A stretch of DNA of 52,294 nucleotides, taken from the NCBI GenBank assembly GCA_021787845.1, contig JAJYLH010000043.1:1-52294 (forward strand), in the 5' to 3' direction. This DNA is from Myxococcales bacterium. Lineage in GTDB: Bacteria > Myxococcota > Myxococcia > Myxococcales > JAJYLH01. Each line of letters opens with the position of its first letter. Within the stretch, counting starts at the first letter, position 1. The notes below the pieces were generated by a model. It was not told where the DNA came from and did no database searches. It saw nothing but the letters and a program-made list of their open reading frames with translations. Below are positions 24,784 through 33,889 of the stretch, piece after piece. Position numbers and translations under genes: made by a program.

Positions 24784-26769
24784 GTGCGACGAATCGAGGT
24801 CACGCATCGGTGCCCGACTCCCTGCGCCGCTTGCACCGCGTGCTATCCGGAGGAGGACGACACGCTTCTCGCCGACGTGCTCGAGGCGAGCGCCGGCGAC
24901 GAGGAGATCGCCCTCGGCGGCGGCGACGCGACCCGCTGGCGGCACCTGGCAGCGCTCCTGGTGGGCAACAGCGGTCATGCCAAGCCGCGGCGGTACTGGA
25001 TCGAGGCACCGGCGTCGGCCTTCGACCCGGCGACCCTCGCCACGATTCGCGAGCGGGCGGGGCACGGCGTCGTGGTGCAGTTCGACCTCACCGGCGAGCC
25101 GGGCGAGACCGCCCTCGGGGAAGCGGCGGTGGCGGAGGCGGAGCGGCTCGGGCTCAAGGTGCAGGCCCGAATCTGCGCTCGGCCGCGCGGGTTCGCCGGG
25201 CTGGGCCCGCTCTTCGAGCATCTCGCGCCGCGCGAGACCCGGCTCGAGCTGACTCCCCGGGACACCAACGGCTTGGTCTCGGCGCTGCCGGTCGCCGAGC
25301 TGGACGAGCTCCTCGCCGGCGCCGCCCACGTCGAGTTCACCGGCCATCGCCTTCCCACTTCCGGCTTCCCGCCGCCCTGCGTGATGCCGAAGACCTGGCG
25401 GCAGCGCCCGCAGGCCTGGAACGGCGCGTTCGAGCGATGGGAGGAGCCGAATGAGAGCTTCCCCGCCTGCGAGCCGTGCGCCCTCCGCAACCGCTGCCAC
25501 TTCGAGCGGCCCGCGTGGCTCGACACCACCGTTAGGCGCTGCGTGGCACCGGTCCTGGCTCCCGACAGCGCACCCGAGCCCACCGGCGACGACCGGGGCC
25601 CGGCGCGGCCGAAGAAGCGCGAGAAGACCGCCGCGGAGTCGGTGGTGTGCACGATGCCGTGGACGACGATGGAGCTGCCCTCGCCCGACGGCCAGATCTA
25701 CCAGTGCTGCGCCAACTGGACGCGCTCGCCGCGGGGGAACCTCGCCCAGCAGTCGCTCCTCGAGACCTGGAACGGCGAGGGTTACCGGTTCGCGCGCCGG
25801 GTGATGAGCGGCGAGGACGTCTCGCCCCTGTGCCATTCCCTCTGCCCCAGGCTCTACGACCGCCAGTTCGGCGAGGAGAGGTTCGCGTTCACCGAGGGCG
25901 CCGAGCCGTTCATGCAGAACCAGCGCCTGCTGCTGGAGGACATCGAACGCCGGGAGGAGGTCGCCCGCGGCAAGCCGCTATACCTCGTGCTCTCGCCGAG
26001 CTCCTACTGCAACTACGACTGCATCATGTGCTCGTTCGGGCGCAGCCCGCGCAGGGACCTGCCCGACTCGGTCTGGGACGACGTCGACGCGCTCTTGCCG
26101 ACCTTGGCGGCGCTGACCTTCCTCGGCGGCGAGCCGCTCGCGAGCGACCAGGTGATGCGCTTCCTGCGCGGGTTCGACCGCACGAAGTATCCCGATTGCG
26201 GCATCTCGCTGACGACCAACGGCAGCCTCTTGACGGAAAAAGCGCTCAAGCACATGGAGCGGGTCCACTTCGCCGCGGTGACGCTCAGCTTGAACGCGGG
26301 AACGGCGGAGACCTACCAGAAGGTGCACCGCGGCATTCCCTTCGAGCAGGTGCTCCAGAACCTCGACGCCCTCCTCGAGTTCCGGCGCCGCCAGCCCCAG
26401 CCGTTCAACCTCCAGCTCAGCTTCGTCGTGCAGCCGCAGAACATCGACACGATTCTCGACTTCGCCGCCATCGCGCACGCCCGCGCCCTTCCCATTCGGC
26501 TCCTGCCCCTCGACGTCTCCCAGCTCCCGAGCGCTCTCCACGGCGCGCACGACTACTCCCGCGACCCGAGGGCCGTCGCCCACGTGCTCGAGCAGATGGA
26601 CAAGCTGCGCACCTGGGCTGCTGAGCGGGAGCCCTCTTGGTTGCCAGGCATCCTCGCGACCGCCGAATCGATTCGGCAGAAGGCCACCCTCCGCGAGGCC
26701 GCCGTCGCCAAGCCCAGCGAGCCGCGGCCGATTCTCTCGCGCCTGCGCGGGTTCCTATGGCGGAGCTAG
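24784..26769 (+). CDS. Tandem radical-SAM/SPASM-like protein
   Basis: 661 residues starting at a GTG with GGGGAG 5 nt upstream. The N-terminus carries CxxxCxxC at Cys10-Cys14-Cys17. It is followed by a small SPASM-like cysteine cluster Cys229-x2-Cys232-x5-Cys238. A second SPASM-like segment runs from Cys289 (CTMPWTTMEL) through Cys308-Cys309 and GNLAQQSLLETWN to Cys350-x3-Cys354. A second radical-SAM domain follows with Cys409-x3-Cys413-x2-Cys416 (SSYCNYDCIMC), FLGGEPL and TTNGSLL. The C-terminal half is a convincing radical-SAM enzyme; the N-terminal one is more divergent. The order rSAM-SPASM-SPASM-rSAM in one chain is uncommon. Its place after the polysaccharide locus suggests glycan or peptide modification, but the substrate is unknown. 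Confidence 0.85.
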   Translation: MRRIEVTHRCPTPCAACTACYPEEDDTLLADVLEASAGDEEIALGGGDATRWRHLAALLVGNSGHAKPRRYWIEAPASAFDPATLATIRERAGHGVVVQFDLTGEPGETALGEAAVAEAERLGLKVQARICARPRGFAGLGPLFEHLAPRETRLELTPRDTNGLVSALPVAELDELLAGAAHVEFTGHRLPTSGFPPPCVMPKTWRQRPQAWNGAFERWEEPNESFPACEPCALRNRCHFERPAWLDTTVRRCVAPVLAPDSAPEPTGDDRGPARPKKREKTAAESVVCTMPWTTMELPSPDGQIYQCCANWTRSPRGNLAQQSLLETWNGEGYRFARRVMSGEDVSPLCHSLCPRLYDRQFGEERFAFTEGAEPFMQNQRLLLEDIERREEVARGKPLYLVLSPSSYCNYDCIMCSFGRSPRRDLPDSVWDDVDALLPTLAALTFLGGEPLASDQVMRFLRGFDRTKYPDCGISLTTNGSLLTEKALKHMERVHFAAVTLSLNAGTAETYQKVHRGIPFEQVLQNLDALLEFRRRQPQPFNLQLSFVVQPQNIDTILDFAAIAHARALPIRLLPLDVSQLPSALHGAHDYSRDPRAVAHVLEQMDKLRTWAAEREPSWLPGILATAESIRQKATLREAAVAKPSEPRPILSRLRGFLWRS

Positions 26770-26805
26770 ACCCGCGCCGAGAAGCGGGATCGCCTTTCTT
26801 GAAAG

Positions 26806-26877
26806 GGCTTGAGCCGCGGTACCTGTCTGTGGACGCGGCTTGTTGGCAAGAACCGGCTCATGCCCGCGGCTCAAGCC
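26806..26877. repeat. Long inverted repeat after the radical-SAM gene
   Basis: GGCTTGAGCCGCGG (26806-26819) pairs perfectly with CCGCGGCTCAAGCC (26864-26877) across a 44-nt loop. Just before it, CCTTTCTTGAAAGG is another short palindrome. There is no T-run, so this is not a classical terminator; it may be a transcription-end structure between convergent genes or a small mobile repeat. The 66-codon frame over it (from 26757) is low-complexity and not supported. Confidence 0.65.
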
Positions 26878-26982
26878 GTCCACCGCCCGAAGACGTGCCA
26901 GGTGGGGGAATCAAGGGAACCGGAGCCACCGAACCCTTTCGGCGCGGCTCGAGCTAGGCGCCCGGAAGAGGCTCTGGCCTCG

Positions 26983-28692
26983 CTAGCCGTACATCCGGAC
27001 CACTTCCGCGCCGCTGAAGTAATGGGCGAGGATTTCGCGGTGGCCCTGTCCCGCCAGGGCGCGGCCGATGGCGCCCTGCTGGCACATTCCCGCGCCGTGT
27101 CCCCAGCCGGCGCCGCGAAAGAGATAGCGCCGCGTGTCGCCTTCACCGCTCGGGTCGACGACGAACGCGCCGCTCTCGAGCATCCCGAAAGCGCGGCGGA
27201 TGGCGAGCTCGCCGAGGATGCGCGCGGCGCCCTTCGTCCCGTGGATCGCGAGCGACCGGGCGCGCCCGGAGATGCCGCGCCCTTCGACTTCTAGCCGCTC
27301 GACAGCGCCGATACCGAACGGCAGCGCTACCGCATCCACCTCGGCCTGGGTGAAGGTGCGGCTCCAACGAAAGCGGGCGAGGTTCTTGCCGGAGGGCGCG
27401 CGGCAATAGGCGGGAACGTCGGTCGAAACCCACTCGCGGATCAGCGCGTCGCCGATGCCGTCCTGGAAGCGGCGGGTGGTGGGCGAAAGCTCGAAATCGC
27501 GCCGGCCGCGCAACGACGGGTTCGCGACTCCGCCCCAGACGACGTCGTTGTCCTCGGTGAAGCCGCCGCAGATCGCCGAGTAGTACGAGGGCACGAGCGG
27601 CCCCCCGTGCGGCGCGAAGAGCGCCTCGCCTTCCGTCGCCGCTACTGCTCGGGTGGAGCGCTCGTCCTCGCCAGCGACGCCGCGGAAGACCTGGCAATGC
27701 TGCTCGGCGCAGAAGAGGTACGGGTCGCCGACGTGACGGGCGCCGACCTTGGCGAGCATGTCGCCCCGCGCGGCGATCGCCTGGCACCGGAGCGCTTCCG
27801 GCGGCGCCTGGGCGAACATCTCCGCCGGCACCACGCCCTTCGTCAGCGCCTCGAGCCCGAGGAAGTTCACCGCCGCGAGCCTTCCCTGCGCGTCGACGGC
27901 CGCGTAGATCCGGCCCCGATAGGTCCGGTCCTCGAAGCCGTGGTCGGCATAGCCCCTCTGGAACTCGACCTGCTCGACGGTGATGCCACCGTCGCCTTGG
28001 GCATCGATCGCGAGCGCGCCCTCGCTCTGCGCCAAGACCGTCCCGTCGGGCGCGAGCACCTCGACGAGGCCGGTCGCGCGCTCGATGGGCTCCTGGTGGA
28101 GCTCGGGACGCAACCCGAACTTCCCGTCGAGCTTGGCGAGGAGGGCTTGCGCGCCCTGCAGGGACCCGTCGGCCTCGAGCAGCACCAGGATGCGCCGGGT
28201 GTCGACCGTCCGCCCCGCGAGGCCATAGACCGTGCCGACCGAGAGCAGCACCGGGCGAAAGCCGCGGTCGCGGAAGAACTTCGCGTCGGTCCGGGCACCC
28301 GCCGGATCGTCGAAGAGGTGCTCGCCGACGAGGACGCGCGCGACGCTCCTGCCCGGCCGCGAGCGCACCACCCGCGCGGTCCAGGGCCCCCCGGCCTGAG
28401 CGCGCCGGACCGTCCGCCGCGGCCGGCGGGTGGTCAGGGTCACCTCGCCGTGCGGGACAAAGCTGAAGCGCTCTTGCCCCTCGAGGATGCGCACGGTGAC
28501 GTGCGGGAGGCCGTTCTCGAACGCGAGCCGGTGGCTGTAGAGAATCGAAATCGGGTCGGCCGGGTCGAGCGGGTCCTCCGTCGCCGCCGGCTCGGAGAGC
28601 GGCTCGACGGACGCGCGGCCGGGGCGCGCCCGCAGGACCAGCGGGGAGGCGAGCAGCCAGGAAAGAAGCTCGCGCCGGAGCACCTCGGGCAT
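26983..28692 (-). CDS. SpoIID/LytB-domain protein
   Basis: 569 residues with a hydrophobic N-terminus (LLSWLLASPLVL), probably exported. The SpoIID catalytic region is clear in the second half: LEALTKGVVPAEMFAQAPPEALRCQAIAARGDML, SYYSAICGG, and at the end FRGAGWGHGAGMCQQGAIGRA. SpoIID-type enzymes are lytic transglycosylases acting on denuded peptidoglycan; in Gram-negatives they are found outside sporulation, with little known. The first 250 residues hold beta-rich sequence I do not recognise. The ATG at 28692 is preferred over one 11 codons upstream because it gives a cleaner signal peptide. Convergent with the radical-SAM gene and divergent from the SPFH gene. Confidence 0.88.
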   Translation of the reverse strand: MPEVLRRELLSWLLASPLVLRARPGRASVEPLSEPAATEDPLDPADPISILYSHRLAFENGLPHVTVRILEGQERFSFVPHGEVTLTTRRPRRTVRRAQAGGPWTARVVRSRPGRSVARVLVGEHLFDDPAGARTDAKFFRDRGFRPVLLSVGTVYGLAGRTVDTRRILVLLEADGSLQGAQALLAKLDGKFGLRPELHQEPIERATGLVEVLAPDGTVLAQSEGALAIDAQGDGGITVEQVEFQRGYADHGFEDRTYRGRIYAAVDAQGRLAAVNFLGLEALTKGVVPAEMFAQAPPEALRCQAIAARGDMLAKVGARHVGDPYLFCAEQHCQVFRGVAGEDERSTRAVAATEGEALFAPHGGPLVPSYYSAICGGFTEDNDVVWGGVANPSLRGRRDFELSPTTRRFQDGIGDALIREWVSTDVPAYCRAPSGKNLARFRWSRTFTQAEVDAVALPFGIGAVERLEVEGRGISGRARSLAIHGTKGAARILGELAIRRAFGMLESGAFVVDPSGEGDTRRYLFRGAGWGHGAGMCQQGAIGRALAGQGHREILAHYFSGAEVVRMYG

Positions 28693-28830
28693 TGGAGCAA
28701 AGCTCGGCCCTCGCCCGCAAGCCAAGAGCTGCCCACGGGCGACCGGCGAAGCGTCCGGCCACGGCGCATCGCCGCAGCCCCCGGAACGGCTCGCGGGAGC
28801 GGCTTTGCCCGAGGGAGCCGCCGCATTCGC

Positions 28831-28858
28831 TTGCAGTGTCCGCCCGGGCCTCTATGAT
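28831..28858 (+). promoter_or_regulatory. Putative sigma-70-type promoter of the SPFH gene
   Basis: TTGCAG (28831-28836) and TATGAT (28853-28858), separated by 16 bp, in the divergent gap. The -10 is 49 bp before the ATG at 28908. This is one of the better promoter matches in the window. Confidence 0.5.
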
Positions 28859-28907
28859 GGGGCGTTCTCGCGCGTCTTCGAGGCGCGCGGACTCAAAGGA
28901 GACGAAG

Positions 28908-29975
28908 ATGGGCCTGTGGGGTTCGATCAAGGGCGAGGTCCGGCGCAACTTCATCGCGCGCGCGGACGACGCCAAGGAAGCGCTCGTCTACAAGTACCCG
29001 GACCACAACATCCGCAAGGGGACCGAGCTGACGGTCGGCGCGGACGAGGTGGCCATCTTCTTCCGCGACGGCACCCCCCGCGGCGTGCTCTCGCCCGGCC
29101 GCCACACGCTGACCACCGAGGAGGTCCCCTTCCTCGGGATGCTCATCGACTACGCCACCGGCGGAAACCTCTACGTTTCGGAGATCTATTTCGTCACCAC
29201 CCGGGAGGTGCCGGACGTGAAGTTCGGCGGGCCCATCGGCGACCTGATGGACCCCCAGACCCAGCTCGTCATCTCGACCACGGTCTACGGCGAGTTCTCG
29301 GTGCGCATCACCGACCCGGAGAAGTTCGTCGTCGGCTACGTCGGCCTCGGGCGCAAGTCCAACGACGAGATCCTCGGCTGGTTCAAGCAGATCTTCCTGC
29401 GGACGGTCAAGGACGCGGTGGCCGAGCTCATCGTCAAGAAGAACTGGGCGCTGTTGCAGGTGACGAGCGGCGCCTTCACCGAGGAGATCATCACCGAGGT
29501 CCTGAAGCGCTCGGTCGACGCGATTTCCAAGTACGGCCTCGAGGCGGTGAACCTCGCGAACTTCAACGTCGTGATCAAGGACGAGGACTCCCAGACCTTG
29601 AAGAAGTTCGCCAAGGACGCGGCGATGAGCCGGATGACCGGCGGGTTCCAGAACTACGCGATGGGCGAGGCGATGATGCAGGGCGGCGGCGCTCCCGGTG
29701 GGGGCGGCGGCGCGTCCGGGATGGACATGATGGGCATGATGATGGCCCAGCAGATGATGCAGAACATGCAGCACGGGCAGCCGGCGTTCCAGTCTCCCTT
29801 CGGGGCCCCCCAGGGCCAGCCGCCGATGCCGAACGCGCAAGCGCCCGCGCCGGCCGCCGACCCGATGGCGGAAGCCAAGGCGAAGCTCGCCCAGCTCAAA
29901 GAGCTGGTCAAAGACGGCCTCATCTCCGAGGAGGAGTTCGAGGCGAAGAAGCGCGACATCCTCTCGAAGATCTGA
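28908..29975 (+). CDS. SPFH (virion-core-like) domain protein with C-terminal SHOCT
   Basis: 355 residues. The N-terminal two thirds (about 10-250) match the SPFH-type YdjI family: ALVYKYPDHNIRKGTELTVGADEVAIFFRDG, then LSPGRHTLTTEEVPFL and a QTQLVISTTVYGEFSVRITDPEKF block. A Gly/Met/Gln-rich linker (about 260-320) follows, then a SHOCT helix hairpin LKELVKDGLISEEEFEAKKR at the end. These proteins are thought to act in membrane organisation or stress complexes. The ATG at 28908 has AAAGGAG 6 nt upstream; the longer open frame to 28692 is not used. Confidence 0.92.
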   Translation: MGLWGSIKGEVRRNFIARADDAKEALVYKYPDHNIRKGTELTVGADEVAIFFRDGTPRGVLSPGRHTLTTEEVPFLGMLIDYATGGNLYVSEIYFVTTREVPDVKFGGPIGDLMDPQTQLVISTTVYGEFSVRITDPEKFVVGYVGLGRKSNDEILGWFKQIFLRTVKDAVAELIVKKNWALLQVTSGAFTEEIITEVLKRSVDAISKYGLEAVNLANFNVVIKDEDSQTLKKFAKDAAMSRMTGGFQNYAMGEAMMQGGGAPGGGGGASGMDMMGMMMAQQMMQNMQHGQPAFQSPFGAPQGQPPMPNAQAPAPAADPMAEAKAKLAQLKELVKDGLISEEEFEAKKRDILSKI

Positions 29976-30301
29976 GCTCGACCGCGACGCGGGTCCGGCT
30001 CTCGCCTCCGCTCCGCATCGCGCGGTCTGACGCCCGCGACTCGTCCGATCGGACTCAGACCGGCAGTGCCGGCCCTCGGGCCCGGCATGATCGCGCTGGT
30101 TGGTGTGCCGGGCCAGAGGGCTTGCACCACCGACTTCGGCGAAACGTCGACACGCCGCGCGCGGCGCCCCGTCGTAAAGCGGCAGCGCTCTCGATAGCCA
30201 TGAGCGGCGGCCGCGGGTGGCGGTCGCCCAGGGGTCCGTCTTCGGCGCGGCGCGTCACTCCTGCTATCATCCGCCGTTTTGGCGGGACGGAGGCGCAAAA
30301 G
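29976..30301. other. Intergenic region with palindromes and a promoter-like box
   Basis: 326 bp with short GC-rich palindromes (for example GCCGGCACTGCCGGT-like around 30061) and a GTCCGATCGGAC palindrome at 30045. TATCAT at 30265-30270 could be a -10 for the receiver-DUF4388-J gene; no good -35 is visible. An in-frame ATG at 30200 exists but lies upstream of that box. Confidence 0.4.
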
Positions 30302-32185
30302 CTGCCCTGGCACATCCTCATCGTCGACGACGACCCAGCGCTGGGGAGGCTCTATGCCGAAGCGCTCTCGCCCGAGGGCTGGGCTGTCGAGATCCGAGGC
30401 GAGGTCGAAGGCGCGGTGCGGGCGTTTCGCGCCCAGACGCCCGACTTGGTGGTGCTCGACGCCCACCTGCAGAACGGCAGCGGGTTCGAGCTCGCGAAGC
30501 GGCTGCGCCAGGAGGCCCCGGGCGCCGAGGTGCCGCTGTTGTTCATCTCCGGGGTCTTGAAGGCCGCGCGGCACCGCGCCGACGTGATCGACCAGCTCGG
30601 AGCGATCGATTTTCTGGAGAAGCCGGTGCACCCGGGCGAGCTGGCGGCGCGGATCCGGGTCGCCCTCGGTCCCGAGCCGCCCCGGCCGCCGCCCCCGCCG
30701 CCGGACGCGCTGGTCCCGACCCCGACGCCGAACCCCTTGGCGGCGCTGCCGCTAAGCGCACCGTCACCTTCCGGCCTCCTCCGGGGCGAGCTTTCCGAGC
30801 AGCCGTTCTTCCAGGTCTTCGCCCAGCTCGCCCGCTCTCGGGCAAGCGGCCTGCTCGTCGTCCGCCGCGAGAAGGTCAAGAAGATCGTCGGATTCCAGGA
30901 CGGCCGTCCGGTCGCGGTCAAGTCGAACCTGCTCGCCGACTGCCTGGGCCGGGTGATGGTCCGCGCCGGAATGCTCACCGAGGACCAGTGCGCCTCGTCG
31001 GTCGAGCGCGCGAAGGCGACCGGCCGCCGGCAAGGGGAAGCGCTCCTGGAGCTCGGCTACGCCAACGAACGGCTGATCGAGGAGGCGCTCGAGCTGCAGG
31101 TCGACCAGAAGCTGCTCGACCTGTTCGGGTGGGAGAGCGGGGAGCTCCATTTCCTCCCCAACGCGACCGACGAGCAATCGGTGACCGCCGTCGGCCGCAG
31201 CGCCGTGCGCGTCTTGCACGAGGGGCTTTCGCGCTTCTTCGACGAGCGCCACCTGGCAGCGCTCCTGGGGGACATCGAGGCGCTGGCCGCGCGCCTGCTT
31301 CCGGGCGGCGCCGAGGCGGGCACCACCCTCGAGAACGCGACCGAGCTGCTGCCGATGGTCGCCGCCCTCGACGGCCGCCGGCCGCTCTCGGAGCTGGTCG
31401 AGGCGCGGGTGGTCGAGGCGCCGCAGGCGCTGGCGCTGGTCCTCGCCTTGAAGCTCGTCGGCTTGTGCGAGCTCGTGCCGCCGAGCGCTCCGCCGAAACG
31501 CGCCTCGATGCCGCTCGAGCGATTCGAGCTCGAGGACCCGACCTCGCCGGACAGCGCCCGGCGCTTGCAGGAGCGCATCGAGGAGCTGGGCGCGGTCACG
31601 TACTACGAACGGCTGGGGGTGACCCGGCGCGCGTCGATGGAAGAGATTCACCAAGCCTACCTCGCCCAGGCCCGCGACTACCATCCCGACAAGCACTTCC
31701 AGACCGCTCCCGCCGAGCTCAAACGCCTCGCCGAGCGTCTGTTCGATCTCTACATCGAGGCGCAGTCGGTGCTGGAGAGCCCCGAGGAGCGGGTGGCCTA
31801 CGACGAGGCGACCCCCGAAACCGGGGCGGAGCGGGCCGAGCGGATTCTGCGGGCGGACGAGGCCTACCGGGCCGGGCGCGCGCTCGTCACCGAGGCCAAG
31901 TTCGCCGAGGCCCGAGAGCGCTTCCGGGAAGCGTTCGAGGGCTACCCGGAGGAGCCGGACTTCCTCGCTTGGCTCGCGCTCGCGCTGTTCCAGGCGAACG
32001 CCCAGTCCCTCGAGGCGGCGGACCGCTCGCTCACGATGTTGGCGGAGGCGCGCCGGCGCCACCCGCGGCTGGAGGAGGCGGCGCTCTTCGCGGCACACAT
32101 CCACCGCGCGGTCGGGCGCGCCAAGGAAGCGGAGCGGGAGCTCGCTTGGGCTCGCGCCCTGCGGCAGGACGAGCACCAGCGATGA
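30302..32185 (+). CDS. Receiver-DUF4388-J-domain-TPR protein
   Basis: About 627 residues. The REC domain (1-125) has the acidic triad near residues 9-11, phospho-acceptor Asp53 (LVVLDAHL) and Lys107 (FLEKPV). After a proline-rich linker, a DUF4388 region (about 160-290) shows RSRASGLLVVRR, FQDGRPVAVKSNL and LGYANERLIEEALELQ. A J domain with His461-Pro-Asp463 follows, then helices with a TPR character (about 515-625). Such stacks are typical of myxobacterial and other deltaproteobacterial signalling proteins. The start is not canonical: the first good RBS (GGAGG, 30289-30293) is 8 nt before a CTG at 30302, exactly at the REC N-terminus. An ATG at 30200 is the fallback. The stop overlaps the patatin ATG. 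Confidence 0.85.
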   Translation: MPWHILIVDDDPALGRLYAEALSPEGWAVEIRGEVEGAVRAFRAQTPDLVVLDAHLQNGSGFELAKRLRQEAPGAEVPLLFISGVLKAARHRADVIDQLGAIDFLEKPVHPGELAARIRVALGPEPPRPPPPPPDALVPTPTPNPLAALPLSAPSPSGLLRGELSEQPFFQVFAQLARSRASGLLVVRREKVKKIVGFQDGRPVAVKSNLLADCLGRVMVRAGMLTEDQCASSVERAKATGRRQGEALLELGYANERLIEEALELQVDQKLLDLFGWESGELHFLPNATDEQSVTAVGRSAVRVLHEGLSRFFDERHLAALLGDIEALAARLLPGGAEAGTTLENATELLPMVAALDGRRPLSELVEARVVEAPQALALVLALKLVGLCELVPPSAPPKRASMPLERFELEDPTSPDSARRLQERIEELGAVTYYERLGVTRRASMEEIHQAYLAQARDYHPDKHFQTAPAELKRLAERLFDLYIEAQSVLESPEERVAYDEATPETGAERAERILRADEAYRAGRALVTEAKFAEARERFREAFEGYPEEPDFLAWLALALFQANAQSLEAADRSLTMLAEARRRHPRLEEAALFAAHIHRAVGRAKEAERELAWARALRQDEHQR

Positions 32186-33624
32186 GTGGACCCGCAGCCC
32201 TGGCGCTCGCCGAACGCCACGCGCTCCTGGCGCCGCTCGACGAGCTCGAAATCCGGCTGGTCCGGCACGCGCTCGAGCACCCGGGCGCCATCCATCCGCG
32301 CGACGAGGCGGCCCTGCGCTACGCGCTCACTCTCGCCCGGCTCATCGAAGTGCGCGCGGAGGACGGCGAGGACCTCGCGGTCGACCGGGTCACGGGCGAG
32401 CTGCGCGACAAGGTTCGGACCGCGCTCGCTCCAGCCTTGGCGCACGGCCGGGTCGACCGGGCGCTCGTCGCCGGCGCGGTCGGCCCGCTCTCGCAAGCGG
32501 TCCGGGCGACGCGGGGCAAGCTCGTCGTGTTCCTGGGAAACCGCCTCTCGCCGCAGGCGCTCGAAGAGGACCTGACGCGGCGGGCGCTGGTGCTCGCCTG
32601 CGGTGGCGGCGGCGGAACCGGGTACGGCCACATCGCGACCTTCGCTCTCCTGGAGAGCGCGGGCCTGACGCCGACGCTTCTCGCCGGCGCGAGCATGGGC
32701 TCGGTCCTCGGCCTCTTTCGCGCGCGCGCGCTGCGGTTCGAGGTCTCGCAGGTCCCGCGGATCATGGGCGAGCTGGAGGGCCGGCGGGTGTTCCGGCCCT
32801 TCTCGGTGGAGAGCCGCTACACGCTGCCGAGCGCCATCCGCCTCGCGCTCCGGGAGGGCATCGGCCCCTACTTCGAATACGACGGCGTGCCGCTCCGGCT
32901 GCGCGACCTACCGATACCGCTTCTGGTCACCGTGACGGGCTTGCGCAAGGACGCGCTGCCGAAGCCGCTCGCGCACTACGAGCGGCTCGCGACCTCGCTC
33001 ACCCGGCTGAAGAACCCGCGCTCGCCGGAAGCGTTTCGGGGTCTCGTGCGCGCGGTGCTCTCGACGCTGGCGGACCTCCTGCGGGTGCCGGGGATCTTGA
33101 AGAACGTGGTCCTGGGCGAGAGCGCCGAGACCAGGGAGCTGGACGTGGTGGACGCGGTGGGCTTCTCGTCAGCGGTGCCGGGGGCCTTGCACTACGAGCT
33201 CGCCCGCGACGCCCCGACCGAGGTCGACCGGATCGAATCGATCCTCGACGAGCACGGGCTGTTCCGGGTCACCGACGGCGGGGTCATCGACAACGTCCCG
33301 GCCCGGACCGCCTGGGGCGCGGTCCAGGGCGGGATGATCGGCACGCGCAACGTCTTCATCCTCGCCCTGGACGGCTTCTCGCCGCGCCTGTCGACGCCGC
33401 TGTGGCTGCCGATCGAGCGCATCGCCCACGAGAACGTCCGGCGCAGCGTGCCCTACGCGCACCATTACGTCGCCTACCGCAAGACCCTGTCGCCGGTCGA
33501 CCTCCTGCCGCGCGCGGCGGCCGTGATGCGCATCGTCGAGAGCACCAAGGCCGAGCTCTCCGACCAGATGCCATTCATCCAGCGGATGCTCGAGCCGCTG
33601 CCCGGCGTCGCGGCGCTGCCCTAG
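32182..33624 (+). CDS. Patatin-like phospholipase
   Basis: 480 residues. A helical N-terminal region (1-135) of unknown role precedes the patatin domain, which has the oxyanion loop CGGGGGTGYGH (about 140-150), the nucleophile Ser171 in GASMGS and the catalytic Asp365 in TDGGVIDN. All catalytic elements are intact. Patatins are lipid acyl hydrolases. The ATG overlaps the stop of the receiver-DUF4388-J gene by 4 bp, implying co-translation and probably functional coupling. No signal peptide, so probably cytoplasmic or membrane-associated. Confidence 0.93.
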   Translation: MSGPAALALAERHALLAPLDELEIRLVRHALEHPGAIHPRDEAALRYALTLARLIEVRAEDGEDLAVDRVTGELRDKVRTALAPALAHGRVDRALVAGAVGPLSQAVRATRGKLVVFLGNRLSPQALEEDLTRRALVLACGGGGGTGYGHIATFALLESAGLTPTLLAGASMGSVLGLFRARALRFEVSQVPRIMGELEGRRVFRPFSVESRYTLPSAIRLALREGIGPYFEYDGVPLRLRDLPIPLLVTVTGLRKDALPKPLAHYERLATSLTRLKNPRSPEAFRGLVRAVLSTLADLLRVPGILKNVVLGESAETRELDVVDAVGFSSAVPGALHYELARDAPTEVDRIESILDEHGLFRVTDGGVIDNVPARTAWGAVQGGMIGTRNVFILALDGFSPRLSTPLWLPIERIAHENVRRSVPYAHHYVAYRKTLSPVDLLPRAAAVMRIVESTKAELSDQMPFIQRMLEPLPGVAALP

Positions 33625-33699
33625 CGCGGGACCTGCGCCGGCAACCCGAACGAGGGGATGGGTTTCTTCCCGCTCTTCGTCGAAACCGGGGAAGCGACA

Positions 33700-33813
33700 G
33701 GAGCCGGGCACGGGAGTCCCCGTGCTACGGCACGGCACGAAAAAAATGCGCAGCGACCCTTTCGGTGCGGCGCGAAGGCACTGCTCTATCCGGGCACTTC
33801 CGTGCCCGGCTCC
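33700..33813. repeat. Small element with 17-bp inverted ends
   Basis: GGAGCCGGGCACGGGAG (33700-33716) and CTTCCGTGCCCGGCTCC (33797-33813) are inverted with one mismatch, bounding 114 bp without coding potential in the convergent gap between the patatin and lipoprotein genes. The rest of the gap (33625-33889) holds nothing else I can support. Confidence 0.65.
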
Positions 33814-33889
33814 CGTCCTTCCCGCATCGGATACTGCCGGTGCCGCCCCCCGAATCGCACAGCAGCAGCGCCGCCGCCGACCGAGAGCG

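Noticed and set aside
26757-26957. 66-codon frame overlapping the radical-SAM stop
   Set aside because: No domain, and it crosses the long inverted repeat; its composition resembles non-coding DNA.
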